From Piper betle (taxonomy: Eukaryota; Streptophyta; Magnoliopsida; Piperales; Piperaceae): a stretch of DNA of 64,000 nucleotides. The stretch is from assembly GCA_033002965.1 (NCBI GenBank), contig JAURVB010014903.1, positions 62,001 through 126,000 on the forward strand. The letters are read 5' to 3'. The notes beneath the pieces are model-generated. The model made no database searches. It saw nothing but the letters and a program-made list of their open reading frames with translations, and was not told the DNA's origin. This document shows, in pieces, positions 33,201 to 46,437 of the stretch (positions within the stretch are counted from its first letter, which is position 1; each line of letters starts with the position of its first letter). Both the position numbers and the translations under genes were made by a program.

Positions 33201-36200
33201 ATGAGCAACAGGAAGGAAGAGGAGCGCAACGAGAAGATCATCCGAGGCCTATTGAAGCTTCCCAACCGACGATGCATCAATTGCAACAGCGTCGTACGGC
33301 TCCACGTTTCTCTCTCTCTCTCTCTCTTCCCTCCCATTTCCTTTCAATCAGACATTCTTTACCCTTTCATTATTATTTATCTTCCTCTTTTTAAAAAATT
33401 AAAAAAACAAAAATTATATGTCTGCCCTAATTTGGTCTATGTTCAAACATTCATAGTCCAATTTTCTTATTATTGCGGGATTTGATTTAACTCAATGCGT
33501 GTAATGGATCCTTTTTTTCTCTTTTGTTTCTTCCCGGTTACATGTGTGTTGTTCATTTGTTTTCTGCTTGTGCTCAGGGACCCCAATATGTATGTACAAA
33601 TTTCTGGACATTTGTATGCATAGCCTGCAGCGGGATCCAGTAAGTGCCCCTTCCTCTGCTCATGTTTCATATGCCTGCGTATCATGCATCGCCCATTGTT
33701 GTTGTTGTTACATTTCCAAACTCTTTTAACTGTTTTTAGTTCCATCACCTCTACTATTTATTATATACACTCAATTCATACATTCTTAGATCTCCACTTT
33801 GTTGTTCTTATATAAGTAGTTTTAATAAGGTAATGCCCCCTGGGCCGCCAACCTTTGTCTTTTGCAGTCGCGAGTTCACTCACAGGGTGAAGTCCGTATC
33901 CATGGCCAAGTTCACCTCCCAGGAAGTAGAAACCCTTCAGAAGGGTGGTAACCAGGTTAAATTGAACTTAATCTGCTACAAGGACAGTTATGTGCTTCTC
34001 TCAGTAATGCTACTGTTTTACTCTTTCTAGATTCTCACCTTATAATTTATAATTTATTTTCCACCAGCGGGCTAGGGATATTTATTTGAAAAATTGGGAT
34101 CTACAGAAGCAGAGGTTCCCTGACAGCAGGTGAACATTCACAAGCTTCCCGCTGTGCATGCAGCTCTTCCATGTCGATGATTAAGACTCCTACATTTTAA
34201 CTTTTTTGCAGCAATCCTGACAGAATTAGAGATTTTATTAAGGGTGTTTATGTAGAAAAGAAGTACATTGGAGGAAAAGCAGCTGACAAGCCGCCAAGAG
34301 ATATACAGGTTATTTCATTGTTCTATCTATTTTAACAAAACAATTTTTCGTATCTCCTCGAAAATATAACTGCTTTTTTTTCTTGCTTTTTTCTTAATGG
34401 ATTTTGCCATGTTGAGTTTTGAAACAATGATAGTTATTATGGTATGATTACTCCAACAACATTGGTGAATTACTGGCCCCTTGCCCAAATAAAGGAGGAG
34501 GGAGGTGTCCCGAAGGGCATCCGGTCATCAAAATTTTCCCATTTGTAATCACACATATGTAGTTTAGTATCTATTCCCCCCAACACTTTTGGGTATTAGG
34601 TGGAAGAAACAGAAGAACAAGAAGATAGTTATTGTGGTAGGATGTTAAATGATTGCGATTAGAATTCTTGCCACAGAAGGAATTACATTGGCGTCAACAA
34701 TATATATGTAGTGATTACTTTTTTGCTTGACACTTGAAATTGACTGGAATTTCTATACTATTGTTACTTTTGTTAACCAAGGAAATGTGATTTACTGGAT
34801 TTGTAATTTTCAACTTTGATCCACATAGTCTGATGCCACTACTATCTTTTTATAACAGAGCCAGAAGTCCCTCGAAGATGATATTAGACGAGCAAGTTCT
34901 TATCATTCGTATTCTCAAAGTCCTCCATATGATAACCAATACGAAGAGAGGCGCTACGGGAAGCAAGCTGGTGTACTAGCTAGGAGGCCTGGTTCAGATC
35001 GAGGGCACTACTTTGAAGGAAGGTTATCGAGCCTAACATACAGTCCAGGACGCTCAGAGGAGCAGATGTTTGAAGATAGGTTTTCTAATGAAGGCTTCAG
35101 CTCCAGGACTTCAGATTATTCTATTTCCAGTGGTGGGGATCCATCAAGATCTGGTGTGCAGTCACCTAATTCACAAAAAGAATATGGCTTTAGCAGTCCT
35201 CCAATTTCAAACACAAGGAATTCAGCATCCGAGGATGCAAGGCGCTCAGGTATTAGTGGATTCTCTGATGGGATGATGAAAAAGGACATGGGTGGAATTC
35301 CTCGGCCACAGGTCAAAATAGTTATATATATATATATATCGTTTTATACAATCAGCTTTTGTAGTATCTATCTATGGCTCTCATTACTGTTCTAAATTGA
35401 CCCCTTTTTTTCAGAGAACCACATCTTCAGGAAGCTTCGGATCATTTGATAGCAACTCTGTGTCTCACAAGTCAAATAATTCTGCTTGCTTAGCCGACCT
35501 TATATTAGAGCCTGAACGGTCAGAGTCCCTCCATTCATCAGCCTCTGTTAATGTGATGCATTGGGACCCTTTTGGTCCGTCTGTGCAAGCTGCTGCATCC
35601 TGTTCATATTCAGAGGTCAATCTCGTTCCTAGTGCTCAGCACGAACCTGTGTCAGTGGCGGGGCCTTCAAAAGCTTCAACACTATCAACTGTAGATGTGT
35701 TTGCTGGCATCGTTCGCCACCAATTATCATCCCCTATGCCGCCATTTGCCAACCCATATGATGAAGTCAGCCAACAGCCTTCCATACATGAACAAGTATC
35801 AGCAGCTCCTTCAACTGTAACTGAAGGGTGGGCCACGTTTGATTTGCCTCAACGTGCTTTATCTTCATCTGGTATAAAACAGGAAGCTGCAAATATTGCC
35901 GTACCTTCAAGCAGTTCTCTTCATGTGACAATGCCTCAGACTCTTCCACATTTAAATGATGCTTTGTTTCCATCAGTTCAGAGTTCAATGTCTCAGGGAG
36001 CTCTCCCAATATCTGCTATTCATGCGACAAAGCCTCAGACTCTTCTACAGAGGGTTCATGATGGAATTCTACCAGCTATTTCTGTCAACAATGAAAAGCA
36101 AGAATATCCACGCACGAGGACATTTGAGAATGGTTTAAAGGCTGGAGAAGTTGAAGACATGGCTTTAAATAACTTGCCACAATCAGAAGTTGTATCTTCC

Positions 36201-38043
36201 TTTCCCTCAACAGTTATCAATCAATGGAAGAGGGAATCTTTCTCTATTAAACCATCTTTTGATTCTGAGGATAGCCTTAAGGTTGGAAACGTCGAAAACT
36301 TCTCTTCAAACATCTTGCAACAAACAGCTGTTGATGGGTCCTTTCCATCAACAGCTGGCAGCCAATTGAAGGGGGAATCTCACTTTGGCAACCCATCCTT
36401 TGGTTCTACAGATTCTCAGGTTTTTCCTACTCTGAATTCTTCAAGCATTCTTTCTTGTTATATATTTTCTCATTTAATCACATGAGATGCTGAGTTTGGA
36501 TTTCATACAATATTTGAGAGTGTGATTGAGATTGCAATTTTGTTGCCCTGGTGCTTGTGTAATTTATTTTGAGGGCTCTTTTGGAAGTATTGAGCGGGCT
36601 TGCTTTACTTACTGCAATTTTGAAAATCTGGAGCTTGTGGAAAGGTTAAGTGCATCTTAAATATTTATCCTTATAACCTTTTGTCATAGTCATCGAATGG
36701 TGAAACAAGGAAAGGTTAAGTGTATCTAAAATATTGATCCTTATAACCTTTTGTCATGGTCATCGAATGGTGAAACAGGGAAATTGCGGTTTTTCCTTGG
36801 TTCATTCTATGTCATTTGCTATTTTATTAGGGATTTGGTTTCAATGAGTCTGAAGCGTCAAGTATTAGTTGCCTTTACTCTTCTGTGCCAAGTTTGGAAT
36901 TCGGCGGCATCAGCAACCGCCCTTCTTCTCAATCACTGGTATTACCACAAAGTTTATTTGCTCTTTACATGATTAGGTTATTTATGAATATGCAATCTAT
37001 AACATTTATTCTGGGAGTTAACCAACTGCATCTCTTACAGGCAGAACCCTCGCTTGCTCACGAGCACAAGTCTAGGAATCCATTTGAGTTTCCAAATGAT
37101 ATTGAACCAGAACCAACTAGTTGGGTAATTTTTCTGCTTTTTCTTTTTAGTTCTTGTGGGCTATAGGCCTGAGTCTGACAGTCAAAAGGATTGAGTTAAC
37201 AGGCATCACATCTAGGTTTTGGATTTATTAATTTTTATTTTGGTTTTTAGACTTGGTGGATCATGTCAACCATCAAATTCTGATAATGCTCATTAAATAG
37301 CCTGCGAAGTTGTATTGAGACTAATGAAAGGGGATGAACTTAGTCATAGCCGTTATTGGCTCTGCATGAACTAGTCACTTGTTTTAATGCCTTTTTTTGT
37401 GAAGTCCTTAGCCAAGTATGATAATAACAGACATTATTATTTGGTTCTAAAAATAAGATGACAATTTGCATGTGCATGCCAATGATCTTCCCTTGTTTTT
37501 GCTGATTATTTTGCTGAAGCACCCACCTGCACCTCTGATTTCCTTGATTTCATTATTCTAGAAGAAAAATTCATTCTATTGTATGAACTGGTTAACTTGG
37601 ATGACTACTAAATGTAATTGTGGCAGCTATACTCATTTTTTGAATGCCTCCTGTATCACAGTTCTTTGATATGAACTCTTTGCAAGCTGCACTGCCAGAC
37701 CCATCTTTGCCATCTTCCTATGGGGGTGACTTGACTAATCCGTGGTTTCCCCAGAGTTCTCAGGCTTCTTATATTCCTTCTATACCTCCAGGTTGGTTAG
37801 CTTATGGCGAAATTTTGAAGTCAATGATAATGTTTTGTGACTGACTTTTCTTCCAATTCTTTAGGAGGTTTAAATTACATTCCAGGGCAAACGCCAGCGC
37901 AATTGCCGTAAGTTGCTCTTATTTTTCATGTCAGTCATTGAACATGTATATTATTCACTGACTTCGGGTAATAATTTGGTATCTGCAGAAACCATTCTGT
38001 ACATGGTTCTGTGGCATCTCTGGGTGGTAATCCCTTTGCTTAA
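33201..38043 (+). CDS. AGD14: ARF GTPase-activating protein, AGD14 type
   Basis: Twelve exons: 33201-33293, 33578-33639, 33868-33955, 34068-34129, 34212-34308, 34859-35311, 35415-36419, 36831-36938, 37041-37124, 37662-37791, 37865-37907, 37989-38043. All introns are GT-AG, phases agree, and the 2280 coding bases give 759 residues plus stop. The N-terminal ArfGAP domain (about residues 10-125) has the zinc finger CINC-x16-CIAC (residues 26-48) and the catalytic arginine in GIHREFTH. The long C-terminal half is Ser/Pro/Gln-rich, probably disordered, and ends GGNPFA. Plant AGD14-like proteins resemble animal AGFG/HRB in having this ArfGAP plus low-complexity tail. Expected role: stimulating GTP hydrolysis on ARF in vesicle traffic. 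The first ATG opens with the family start NRKEEERNEKIIRGLLKLP. Exon 7 (1005 bp) is by far the largest. No defects. Confidence 0.96.
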
Positions 38044-38942
38044 GGTCTAAGGACGTAGCATACTGCTCTTAGTGGTGACCACCTACACTTCACTACAATT
38101 ATTTTTTAGCATATAGAAACTCCTGTGCCGTTCATGCTTGATCGATTGTAGGATCGCGGGAAGGAGTGCTGCTGGAGGATTTTTTTACTGAGGCATGGAG
38201 TGAGTGCATGGTGTGATACCCAAGCTTCATGTATCTGTACTTCCCTCGATTTTGAAGTGTTGTCATTTCTGAACGGTTTCAGCAATTGGGAAATGATATA
38301 TGTAGTATTAAATAGTTTTCGTATGATTGCTGGTCATCGTTTAACGGGGGTCGACTTGGCGCATCATTCGTTGCTTGTCCGTCCACTCGGCTAGAAGGTA
38401 CACATAAAGATCTGACTTTTAGGCCAAAACTCGGTTCTTTATTTCTTCCAAAAGATTCGATCCTCGTGTGAGTGGGGTGGGAAAGTTCGAACATTATATA
38501 TATATTTTTTAACTTGCGATAAGATTAATTATAAAAGTTTAAATAATTTAATGTTGTTGATTCATTCATATGTTAAATGGTATTTTTGAGAACATAATTA
38601 TTATATTATTATATAAAATTATTATTATTATGACATTATATTTATTATTTTTTAATATTTTATGTAAATTATTATATATAAAAAGTGCATACTACTATAT
38701 TTAACATAAATTATTGAGTTTTAGGTTGAGTTGAATGGAGGTGTAATTGTGCTTGATTGATTTGAGTTGAATTTTAAATAGAATGAAATTGAGCTAAAAG
38801 TGGAGCAAATTTGAGTTCCATCTAGCTGTTAGAACCCTAGAGATGGGAGATATTGAACCAATGTCTGCATTGTTCTTATTTTTGGTCGTTAAAGGTGAAA
38901 GCTTTTATGTCCATCTTGAGTTAAATTTCCTGCTTTACAAGA
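38044..38942. other. AGD14 3' UTR and AT-rich spacer
   Basis: The first few hundred bases are probably 3' UTR of the upstream gene. From 38500 to 38830 it is very AT-rich. No second gene is supported. Confidence 0.5.
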
Positions 38943-39872
38943 TCGACGAGCAAGTTGATTACTTGAATCTCCCTTGCCCGCCTCCTGACGAGGAAATCCA
39001 ACGCGAATCTATGAGTATCTGCCTTCCAGATGTCTCCTCTTTTATTATTAATTAATTAATTAATTATTAATCAAGCTCTACCGCCATAATTTAGCATGCA
39101 TGTAGCAGCTAGTTTGATGTTTCCAAGTAAGTAGCAAGATCAATACTGTGCTAAGTAAATTGATTTATTTACACAACTTAATAAGATAATCTTACTGTGT
39201 ACCTTTTGTTTTTCTTTTCTTTTCAAAGACACAAAATGAATGTTTCTGATGCATCATGATTGATCAGTGTCCCTGAACCCGGAACTCTTTGAGGGAATGA
39301 GGTTCGATTTCACCAAGATGCTAAACCCCAAATTTGCTCTCAGCCACATCTCTTTTATTTATTCTTCGATTTTTTTAATTTTTTAATCTTTACCATCATA
39401 CTTTTTTTTAATCTGTTGTTCCTCTGATTCGTTAATGTCTTCTTCCGATCCTTCTTTCCGTGTCTGCATGGGTTCATTGCAACTTCCTTCTCAATCCTCA
39501 GACATCATCAAAGTGCCTACTGCTCATTATGAGTTTGGGGCTAATTTTTTGACCCCAAGGTTTGTTGTCCTTATTGTCACAAAGTAACACTTCTTGAGAA
39601 ACCAAGTTTTTCCGCCGAGCTAGGTGTTTATTTGGTAGATTAATGTGCTGTTGGTACTTAGTGGAAGGATATTGGCTGATGGACGGCTTCATGCCAGAGG
39701 AAAATCTGACCTGACAGAAAACCTCACGTTGAAGTTCAATGCACAGGTTTTCTTCATGTTTGTTAATTCCATGTTCCACAGGTTAGTTCTTCTAGGCTTT
39801 TTCCTGTGTTGCTTGTTCGCAGCTCAGAATGAGGCCCATTTCTCTCAGGGCGCATTTAACCTGGATTACAAG
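38943..39872 (+). pseudogene. TOM40: TOM40 5' fragment (mitochondrial import pore), truncated
   Basis: Five exon-like pieces in correct order: about 38943-39013 (IDEQVDYLNLPCPPPDEEIQ), 39268-39352 (VSLNPELFEGMRFDFTKMLN...FALSH), 39469-39559 (SQSSDIIKVPTAHYEFGANF), 39660-39746 (GRILADGRLHARGKSDLTEN) and 39823-39872 (NEAHFSQGAFNLDYK). Some keep splice-like borders, so it came from a genomic copy, not an mRNA. The usual proline-rich N-terminus is replaced by unrelated sequence, the third-to-fourth joint does not splice cleanly, and the last piece appears to have lost a base. All later beta-barrel exons are missing in the following kilobases. Intact TOM40 is the outer-membrane channel for mitochondrial preproteins; this copy cannot make it. 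Confidence 0.88.
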
Positions 39873-40388
39873 GTACACTACTTTTTCTCACTTGACTTCT
39901 CCATAGATGTAGGAAATTTTTTCTTTAGTATGCCAATATATTTTATTCATATAAACACAATCTCTTGAGAAGATAGGGAAAGACTGAAGTGCATTCAAAA
40001 TTCAGAAGAGAAACTAAAGAAACAACTCCGAACAAACTTGAACAACCAATTAACATTTAGTTGAATTACTAATTAAACTAAATCCCATATCATCATGTAA
40101 ACACAAGTGATGACATTTCTAAAGCTCCATGAGAAAAAAAGCTTGTGGGCTAGTTCCTTCATGTATTATCACCATTTTTTATAGTAGGCAACCTGCATAA
40201 TTAGACACCTCAGAAATTAGTATTGTTAGATGCGTTAGTCTCTCACCATAACCAATGTGTTAAACTTGTGTTTGATAGTGAACTTCCTTCTCAACTTGAA
40301 CAAAACAAGGTTGCAAACAAATCTTGGAAAGGAGATAGGCCCCTAAATTCTAAGACAAATTAATCCAACTCACTTGATACATTGTGAA
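39873..40388. other. Spacer, no gene seen
   Basis: AT-rich. I looked here for the missing TOM40 exons and found none. Confidence 0.5.
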
Positions 40389-42099
40389 TAGGGTTGTGCA
40401 AATGGTTGGTTTGGTTAAAACTGAACCAAACCTGAAACCAAACGAACCGAACTAACCAATGTGGATACCCAAACAATAACTGAACTAAAATTGGTAGTCA
40501 AACCGAATAAACCAATCTAGTTCAGTTCAATTTGGTTCAGTTTTAACTAAATTCTACCCAAATTGACCAATTAGCTATTTTTATGTTTATTCTTTTATTT
40601 TTTTATTACATTTTATGTAATTTTTTCTTTTTCTTTTTTATCATCTCGTCTCAAAGTGTAAAATTCCATATCCTCTTTTTCATCATCTTCCATCAAAAGC
40701 TAAAATGGTAAAATTCCACATCTTTTGAATAGCCTCCATTACCGATCTTTTTTGTTTTTTTCCTTTTTTGAACATTACAAAATTGCAAACTAAATTTATT
40801 CAAAACGACACTAGAGGGTATAAAGCTATATAACTAAAACTAATAATTTTTCCCCCGAAAAAGCAAAAAAATCTTAAGATTAGGGTTGGAGGTGGTAAGT
40901 GACAAACAGACAAGTACTGTCGCTTCAAGTAACTCTCACCAAAGCACTCAATCGGTTACAAAATGACCCCAAATCAATAAATCCCACCTAAAGACTGCAA
41001 ACTCTTGTTTCATCTAGCTAAATCACATGAAATGTCCGTAATCAACCACAAAAAGACTGAAAAGCAACTTCTTTTCATCCAATTTCAGCACAGCCATAAT
41101 GACATAATCTTCCAAAGACTACAACTTCATACACCAACAACACAAGTGATGGAATTTTTTAGAGCAAAGGAAGAATACAATATGGCTGCAATAAAAACTT
41201 TCAACCCACTCTATCTACTATAACGACAGTTACAAGCATAAATTCAAGTGGGTTACAACCATCTCATCATCCAATTTAATGCCAACCCCAAAAACCAACA
41301 CAAGATAGTTAGGAGAGACAAAGCACTTGATAATCCAGTCAGCACCCCAGTTATAACACTGCAAATTGCAACAGGATTGACTTCCTACACCAAAGAAGAA
41401 GCATCATCTCCATTGCTTCTGAAGTATCTTCCCATTGATGAAAGTGCTTCATCTACTGTCAAGGATTGACTTCCATCTTCCATCTACATAACCCATTAAT
41501 TTAAGAGAACCCAAGTCAATAAATCAGAGACAAATAGCAGTTCTTCATACAAAGGACGTATGTTGGTGTTTGGACAGGCATCTAGGCACCAACTCAGGAA
41601 AAAATATATTCAATCCTCCTCATAACATGAATACCGACATTTCATTTTTTTCATACTAGAATACGTAAAGAACCAATTCGTCAACAAACTTGACATACTA
41701 AAATTCGAGCAAAAAAAAATTACGTACAGAAACATACATTGCCAAGTTTGTTGATAACAAAATTGAAACTTTGCATATACAAAGCAACAAATTTATTTTT
41801 GCACCACCAAAAAATATGTACAATTCACGCCCTCTCGAGACATATCATAAACACTGTAGCCGCATAGGTCATAAGATATCTCATAAACAAAAATGGAAAG
41901 AAGAAATGATGGGGAAAACCTACTTGGAAAATTCCCAATCTTTCTCCAACATTGGTAGGACGCACCTACAAATATTGATCGAGACAGCGTAGGTACATGG
42001 GATAAATAATAGCATGAAGAGGCCACGATAAATAGATAATTGCAAACCAATATAAGAACACTTACGTAAAATATGAAAGTTCAATGAACAAATTACCTG

Positions 42100-42981
42100 T
42101 CATAGTTTCTTTGAAGTTCCTCCCATAGTTAATCTTGTAAGCTCTGTATAAAAGCCCCAAAAAAAATCATGTTTAGCAACTATACAATCTGAAAAAATAA
42201 TACATTTCGCCAATACTTCTAGATCATGTGGATCCTCTTCGATTTCAAATGTTAATTTTCCATGACAAATCCAATCTTCAGCATATATAAGAGCCTCCAC
42301 TGCCTTAGGAGTTAAAGAACTCCTGGAAGGATCTAACAAGCATCCTCCGATATGAAAGGCTGACATTGAAGTTACTTTCATGACTTGTACAACTAGTATG
42401 TCACATGAGTTCTGGGATAGAATAGAGAATTGATGGCTATTCACCCTCCACCATAGCAATACCTCAAGACCTTTGATTGCATTTTCAGGATCTTCATCTA
42501 GATATTTTTCTAATTCATATTTGCTATTGCTACTTCCTATTCAAAATTTATGCTTCTTATACAATGATTCTAGTATGTAATATTCTTCTTAAGTGGTCAA
42601 ACTTTTAACAACTTGTTGCAAATTACTCAAAGGTTGGAGTATTCCCTTGTACTCTTCATAAAGATTACCAAGAATATTCTTGGTTGATGCGGCTAACTTA
42701 TCACCTAGTGCAATCCCATGCATTTCCTTAAGACAAAACCAAAGGCAATTAAACTTGTAGCAAGGATCAAATACAACAACAATATACATCACCCCAATAT
42801 TTTGCAAACTTGTTCGTCATTCTTGTTGTCATAGCACATAAGAAGACATCTCAATTTACTATCCACTTCTTTAAAATCATATAAACTTGATTTACTTCAT
42901 TGAAGAAGATATTAGATGTAACATATGATGTACTTGATATCTTAACAGTAAGATCATAAAAATATTTTAGGGACTTTACCA
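42100..42981 (-). pseudogene. hAT transposase, C-terminal part, decayed
   Basis: Three frames, read from high to low coordinates, align in order with plant hAT transposases: VKSLKYFYDLTVKISSTSYV (near 42980), then VVFDPCYKF and ALGDKLAASTKNILGNLYEEY (42589-42807), then the hAT dimerisation domain with EVLLWWRVNSHQFSILS, SAFHIGGCLLDPSRSSLTPK and VEALIYAEDW (about 42260-42490). Shifts and stops separate them. The catalytic N-terminal half is absent, cut off by the LTR fragment at 42982. Not functional. Confidence 0.85.
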
Positions 42982-43689
42982 TGTAACCCCCTAAATCCGG
43001 ACTGCTATTAAACCGAACCAGAAGTGTACGTGACCAAATCAACTCTTAACTTCGGTTAAATTAGTCGACTCAAACTTAAGCGGAAGTGATATATTCTAAA
43101 CGTCATAAGATAAAAGAACATCAATATGAATATATAAAATACACAACTTACCAGGACACTACATGGATGATATGGCAACAAAAATCACACTCCAATCGAT
43201 TAATCATGATCAAAATTTTATAAATAAACGTACAAAACTTTCTCTAAAAGTACAATAAGGGAACCATTATGTCCATCATTAAATCACAAAATATACAAAA
43301 AATAACGAGATTTATCACAACATTGGATTTTGTAAGATATAACAACTTCTATATCATAAGCCTGACTGGGTCTTGACCCATCTAATATTCACATTCACAT
43401 GGTTTGAAGTTTAATAACTTTATTCACAATAGTATCGCTATCATTATATCAGAATATTATTATACAAAACAAGATAACTATACAGTAAACATCATCAAAA
43501 GTTTTACATATAAACTAACATCACAATAAAGTGTTTTATCGTCAAGCATGTGTGTGTGTAAGGATGTCACTGCTAATTCATCTAGTCTGACATATCTTGT
43601 TGTGTCTGATGCTCATCTACATATATATAATAGAGTAACAGTTCCTACTGATCTAGAAAATAACTAATATTGAACTCTCATGAAAACAA

Positions 43690-43734
<45 letters not shown>

Positions 43735-44140
43735 TTCATTATAACTCTTATAAGGCTAACTACTAAGGAGCCATTGAGTTATAGTCCAGATAGCATCCCG
43801 AACTAACTAGTTGGATGCCTCTCTCAACATTTTTTAACTCTCTCTCTTGAGAATACTAGTATTCTAAACCCACTCCTATCCTCCATATGTCCCTTGACCC
43901 TAACACGAAGGCTGAGTATTCCTATGCATTCACCTTCATTATACTTTTAATTGCATATCCGTACGTGTGCTATACTAAATAGTACCATAAACCCCTACAT
44001 TTCTCTGGGTGCAAAGAACTCAAAAACGGAGTTTTTAAGATCCTTTGGGAATAAAACATCTCTTTCATTAATCCATAACCCGTTATGACTAGCGTGTGCG
44101 CCCACTCATACTATGTGCGAGTCGGTTTCACTAATATTGT
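42982..44140 (-). mobile_element. Diverged LTR fragment related to solo LTRs 1-3
   Basis: It begins TGTAACCCCCTAAATCCGG and then follows the minus-sense order of the solo LTRs block by block: ACTACATGGATGATATG, TTGACCCATC, CTACATATATAT, GAACTCTCATGAAA, ACTAAGGAGCCATTGAG, GATAGCATCCCGAACT, CACGAAGGCTGAGTATTC, CTCTGGGTGCAAAGAACTC and GCGAGTCGGTTTC. It is much more diverged, so it is an older copy or another subfamily. The far end is not certain; a possible terminus is GATGACACA near 45267, but flanking 5-mers do not match. It is inserted within the hAT transposase. Confidence 0.75.
43693..43730. repeat. (TA)n microsatellite
   Basis: Perfect dinucleotide run at the site where the related LTRs carry only a few TA units. 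Confidence 0.95.
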
Positions 44141-45292
44141 ACTAGTTTTGCCTTAATATTATTGGTAGCGACTCAATTAAATGGTTGACTCGGTGCAAAT
44201 TCAAATTAATGGGTATAAGCCATTATTTTAAAATGGTTAATTTAAGTTAAAGATCATATATACATGAGTTAGAATTCATATAACTTATATGAGTTACACT
44301 TTTTACTTAGAACAATTTAGTAAGTCCCACAATTCAAAATCTATATAGATAAATAAAAAAATTTAATAAAGATAATTATACAATTTTAACTCAATTTGGT
44401 ATTTCCAGCTCTTTCATTTTAATTATCAAAATAAATATAATAAAAATTAATTTCAAAATATCTATTAAGTAATGCATTTTTTAAAATCTAAAAGTATGCC
44501 ATAATAATATCAAAAAAATTTGAAATTTTATCAACCTCCTACTTTTAATATATATGAATATTATTTTATGGGACTTACAAAAAAGTTTCAAATTACATGT
44601 ACAGCTCATGGACTTTTATATGAGGTGTAGCTTATATAGAATTTTCTCATACTAGATATGAGAATAAATTTATAAGATCTTACAATTTATATGCGGTGAT
44701 AATACCTCAATTGATCAAGACAAATTAATAAATAATAACACATGCAAGTTAAATATTAATGCATCAACAGCCTATTATTAAATTAAATTTGTATACAAAT
44801 TTTTTCACAAACATGCATCCTTGTTTCAACCTTTCAATTTTTTTCGGAGCACATATCCTTCAAAAGGAGTACAATGCCCTTTAGTCAGGGCGCATACTCT
44901 TGGGAGGGTTGAGACTATTATTAATTATTGAATAGGTTATCTCATTTCCAAAAGACAATCACTGTTATTCTAATTAACTTTTCTTGCAACCACCTACAAG
45001 TTTAAGAATTGAAAGGGTGCGATTAAGGATATTTGGATGGGGCACAAAGAGCCCCCATAAAGTTGCAATTTTCAACATTATAATTATACCATAGGTGATA
45101 AGTCCACCTCGCCTATTGAAAGTCACACCTCATAGAAAATGCCAAGAGTTATACCTTCCTAGGGAAAAGGGCATTAGAAGAAGAGTTGTACCCTTCAAAA
45201 AAAAAAAAGAAAAGAACCTTTTACTACCCCGTAACTAAAGCGACGAGGTGAATTTTGGGATGACACAATTGGGTGCTTGTTTTGTTTCACAT

Positions 45293-45295
<3 letters not shown>

Positions 45296-45333
<38 letters not shown>
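45296..45333. repeat. (TA)n microsatellite
   Basis: Perfect dinucleotide run in AT-rich sequence. Confidence 0.95.
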
Positions 45334-45335
<2 letters not shown>

Positions 45336-45510
45336 TATTAAATAAATAAAACTTGATCATAAACATATTATAACTTCACTATAAGTAATATAAAATGTAG
45401 ATTTAGAAATGTTTTTTATAAGTTCGGTTAGTTTGGTTATTTTGATTAATTCGATTCGGTTCGTTTATAACCAAAATATTAATATGCATATTGGTTCATT
45501 CACGACTCTA

Positions 45511-46205
45511 CCCAAAATCAAACCGAACTATTTCAAAATCAAACCGTATTGCTAATTCAAGTATGGTTCAGTTAGGTTTTTAGTTTTTACCTAATTATGT
45601 TTTCCTCTATTTTCTTATATAAAATGTGACCACCTATTAAGTATTAATAGCTTAATTAGGTCCGTTATTATTAATAGCTATGCTGAAATGAATAGAGAAA
45701 AATGTGGACAAGGGACATATATACCAAAGACATCCTTACAATATGTGATAACTTACTTAATGATCAAATGATGGAGAGAACTTTTTTAATTACATATAGG
45801 AATTAAAGATCAAACCACATAAAGCCCTCCCTTGATGCAAAAAATGATTTAGAAGAGTTACATTTTATATAGTTTAGATGAGGCATAAATCCTTTTAGAG
45901 TAATTTAATAGATCTTACTACCGAAGTCTACATATATAGATATAAGAATACATGATTAAAGTACTTGTGGATTTTCAAATCAATGTAATATGCTTAACCC
46001 TCCTATCTTATTTTTTAAAGACAATTTAAAATATTTTAAATTAGTTTATTTTTTGGAAATCTCAAGATAGGCTAAATTGATGCCTTAAAAAGATAAAATT
46101 TTCAACCTCCTAACTTACTTACTCTATTTTTCACGTATATAGACACTATTATATGGATTTACCAAAAGAAATTCGTATAAATATATAGTTTATTTATTTA
46201 TTTAA

Positions 46206-46240
<35 letters not shown>

Positions 46241-46393
46241 GCTCATTTTAGGCTCTTTTAGCTTCAATTTAAAAAGGAAAAGGCAATCATGAAGGGCGTC
46301 GATGTAGACTTGGTCAATGAGTTGATTATTGACGGTTCATAATATTCAAGGAAGTATATAAAAGTTACTTGCCCTTCTTAGAATTCAACAATG

Positions 46394-46437
<44 letters not shown>

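Larger units (their letters stand above)
40389..45510 (-). mobile_element. hAT-superfamily transposon remnant
   Basis: The left end TAGGGTTGTGCAAATGG (40389) resembles hAT termini, and the reverse complement of 45501-45510 (TAGAGTCGTG) matches it at 9 of the first 12 positions. Next to both ends lie arrays of GAACCGAAC/GGTTTGGTT words (40405-40560 and 45421-45560), a common subterminal feature of plant hATs. Between them lies a broken minus-strand transposase (42100-42981) and a foreign LTR fragment (from 42982). I could not match an 8-bp target duplication, so the exact ends are provisional; the superfamily rests on the transposase. Confidence 0.6.

Noticed and set aside
38843..39055. Start ATG at 38843 as a genuine TOM40 start
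   Set aside because: The first 30 codons do not resemble TOM40 and the downstream exons are missing; the fragment is a relic.
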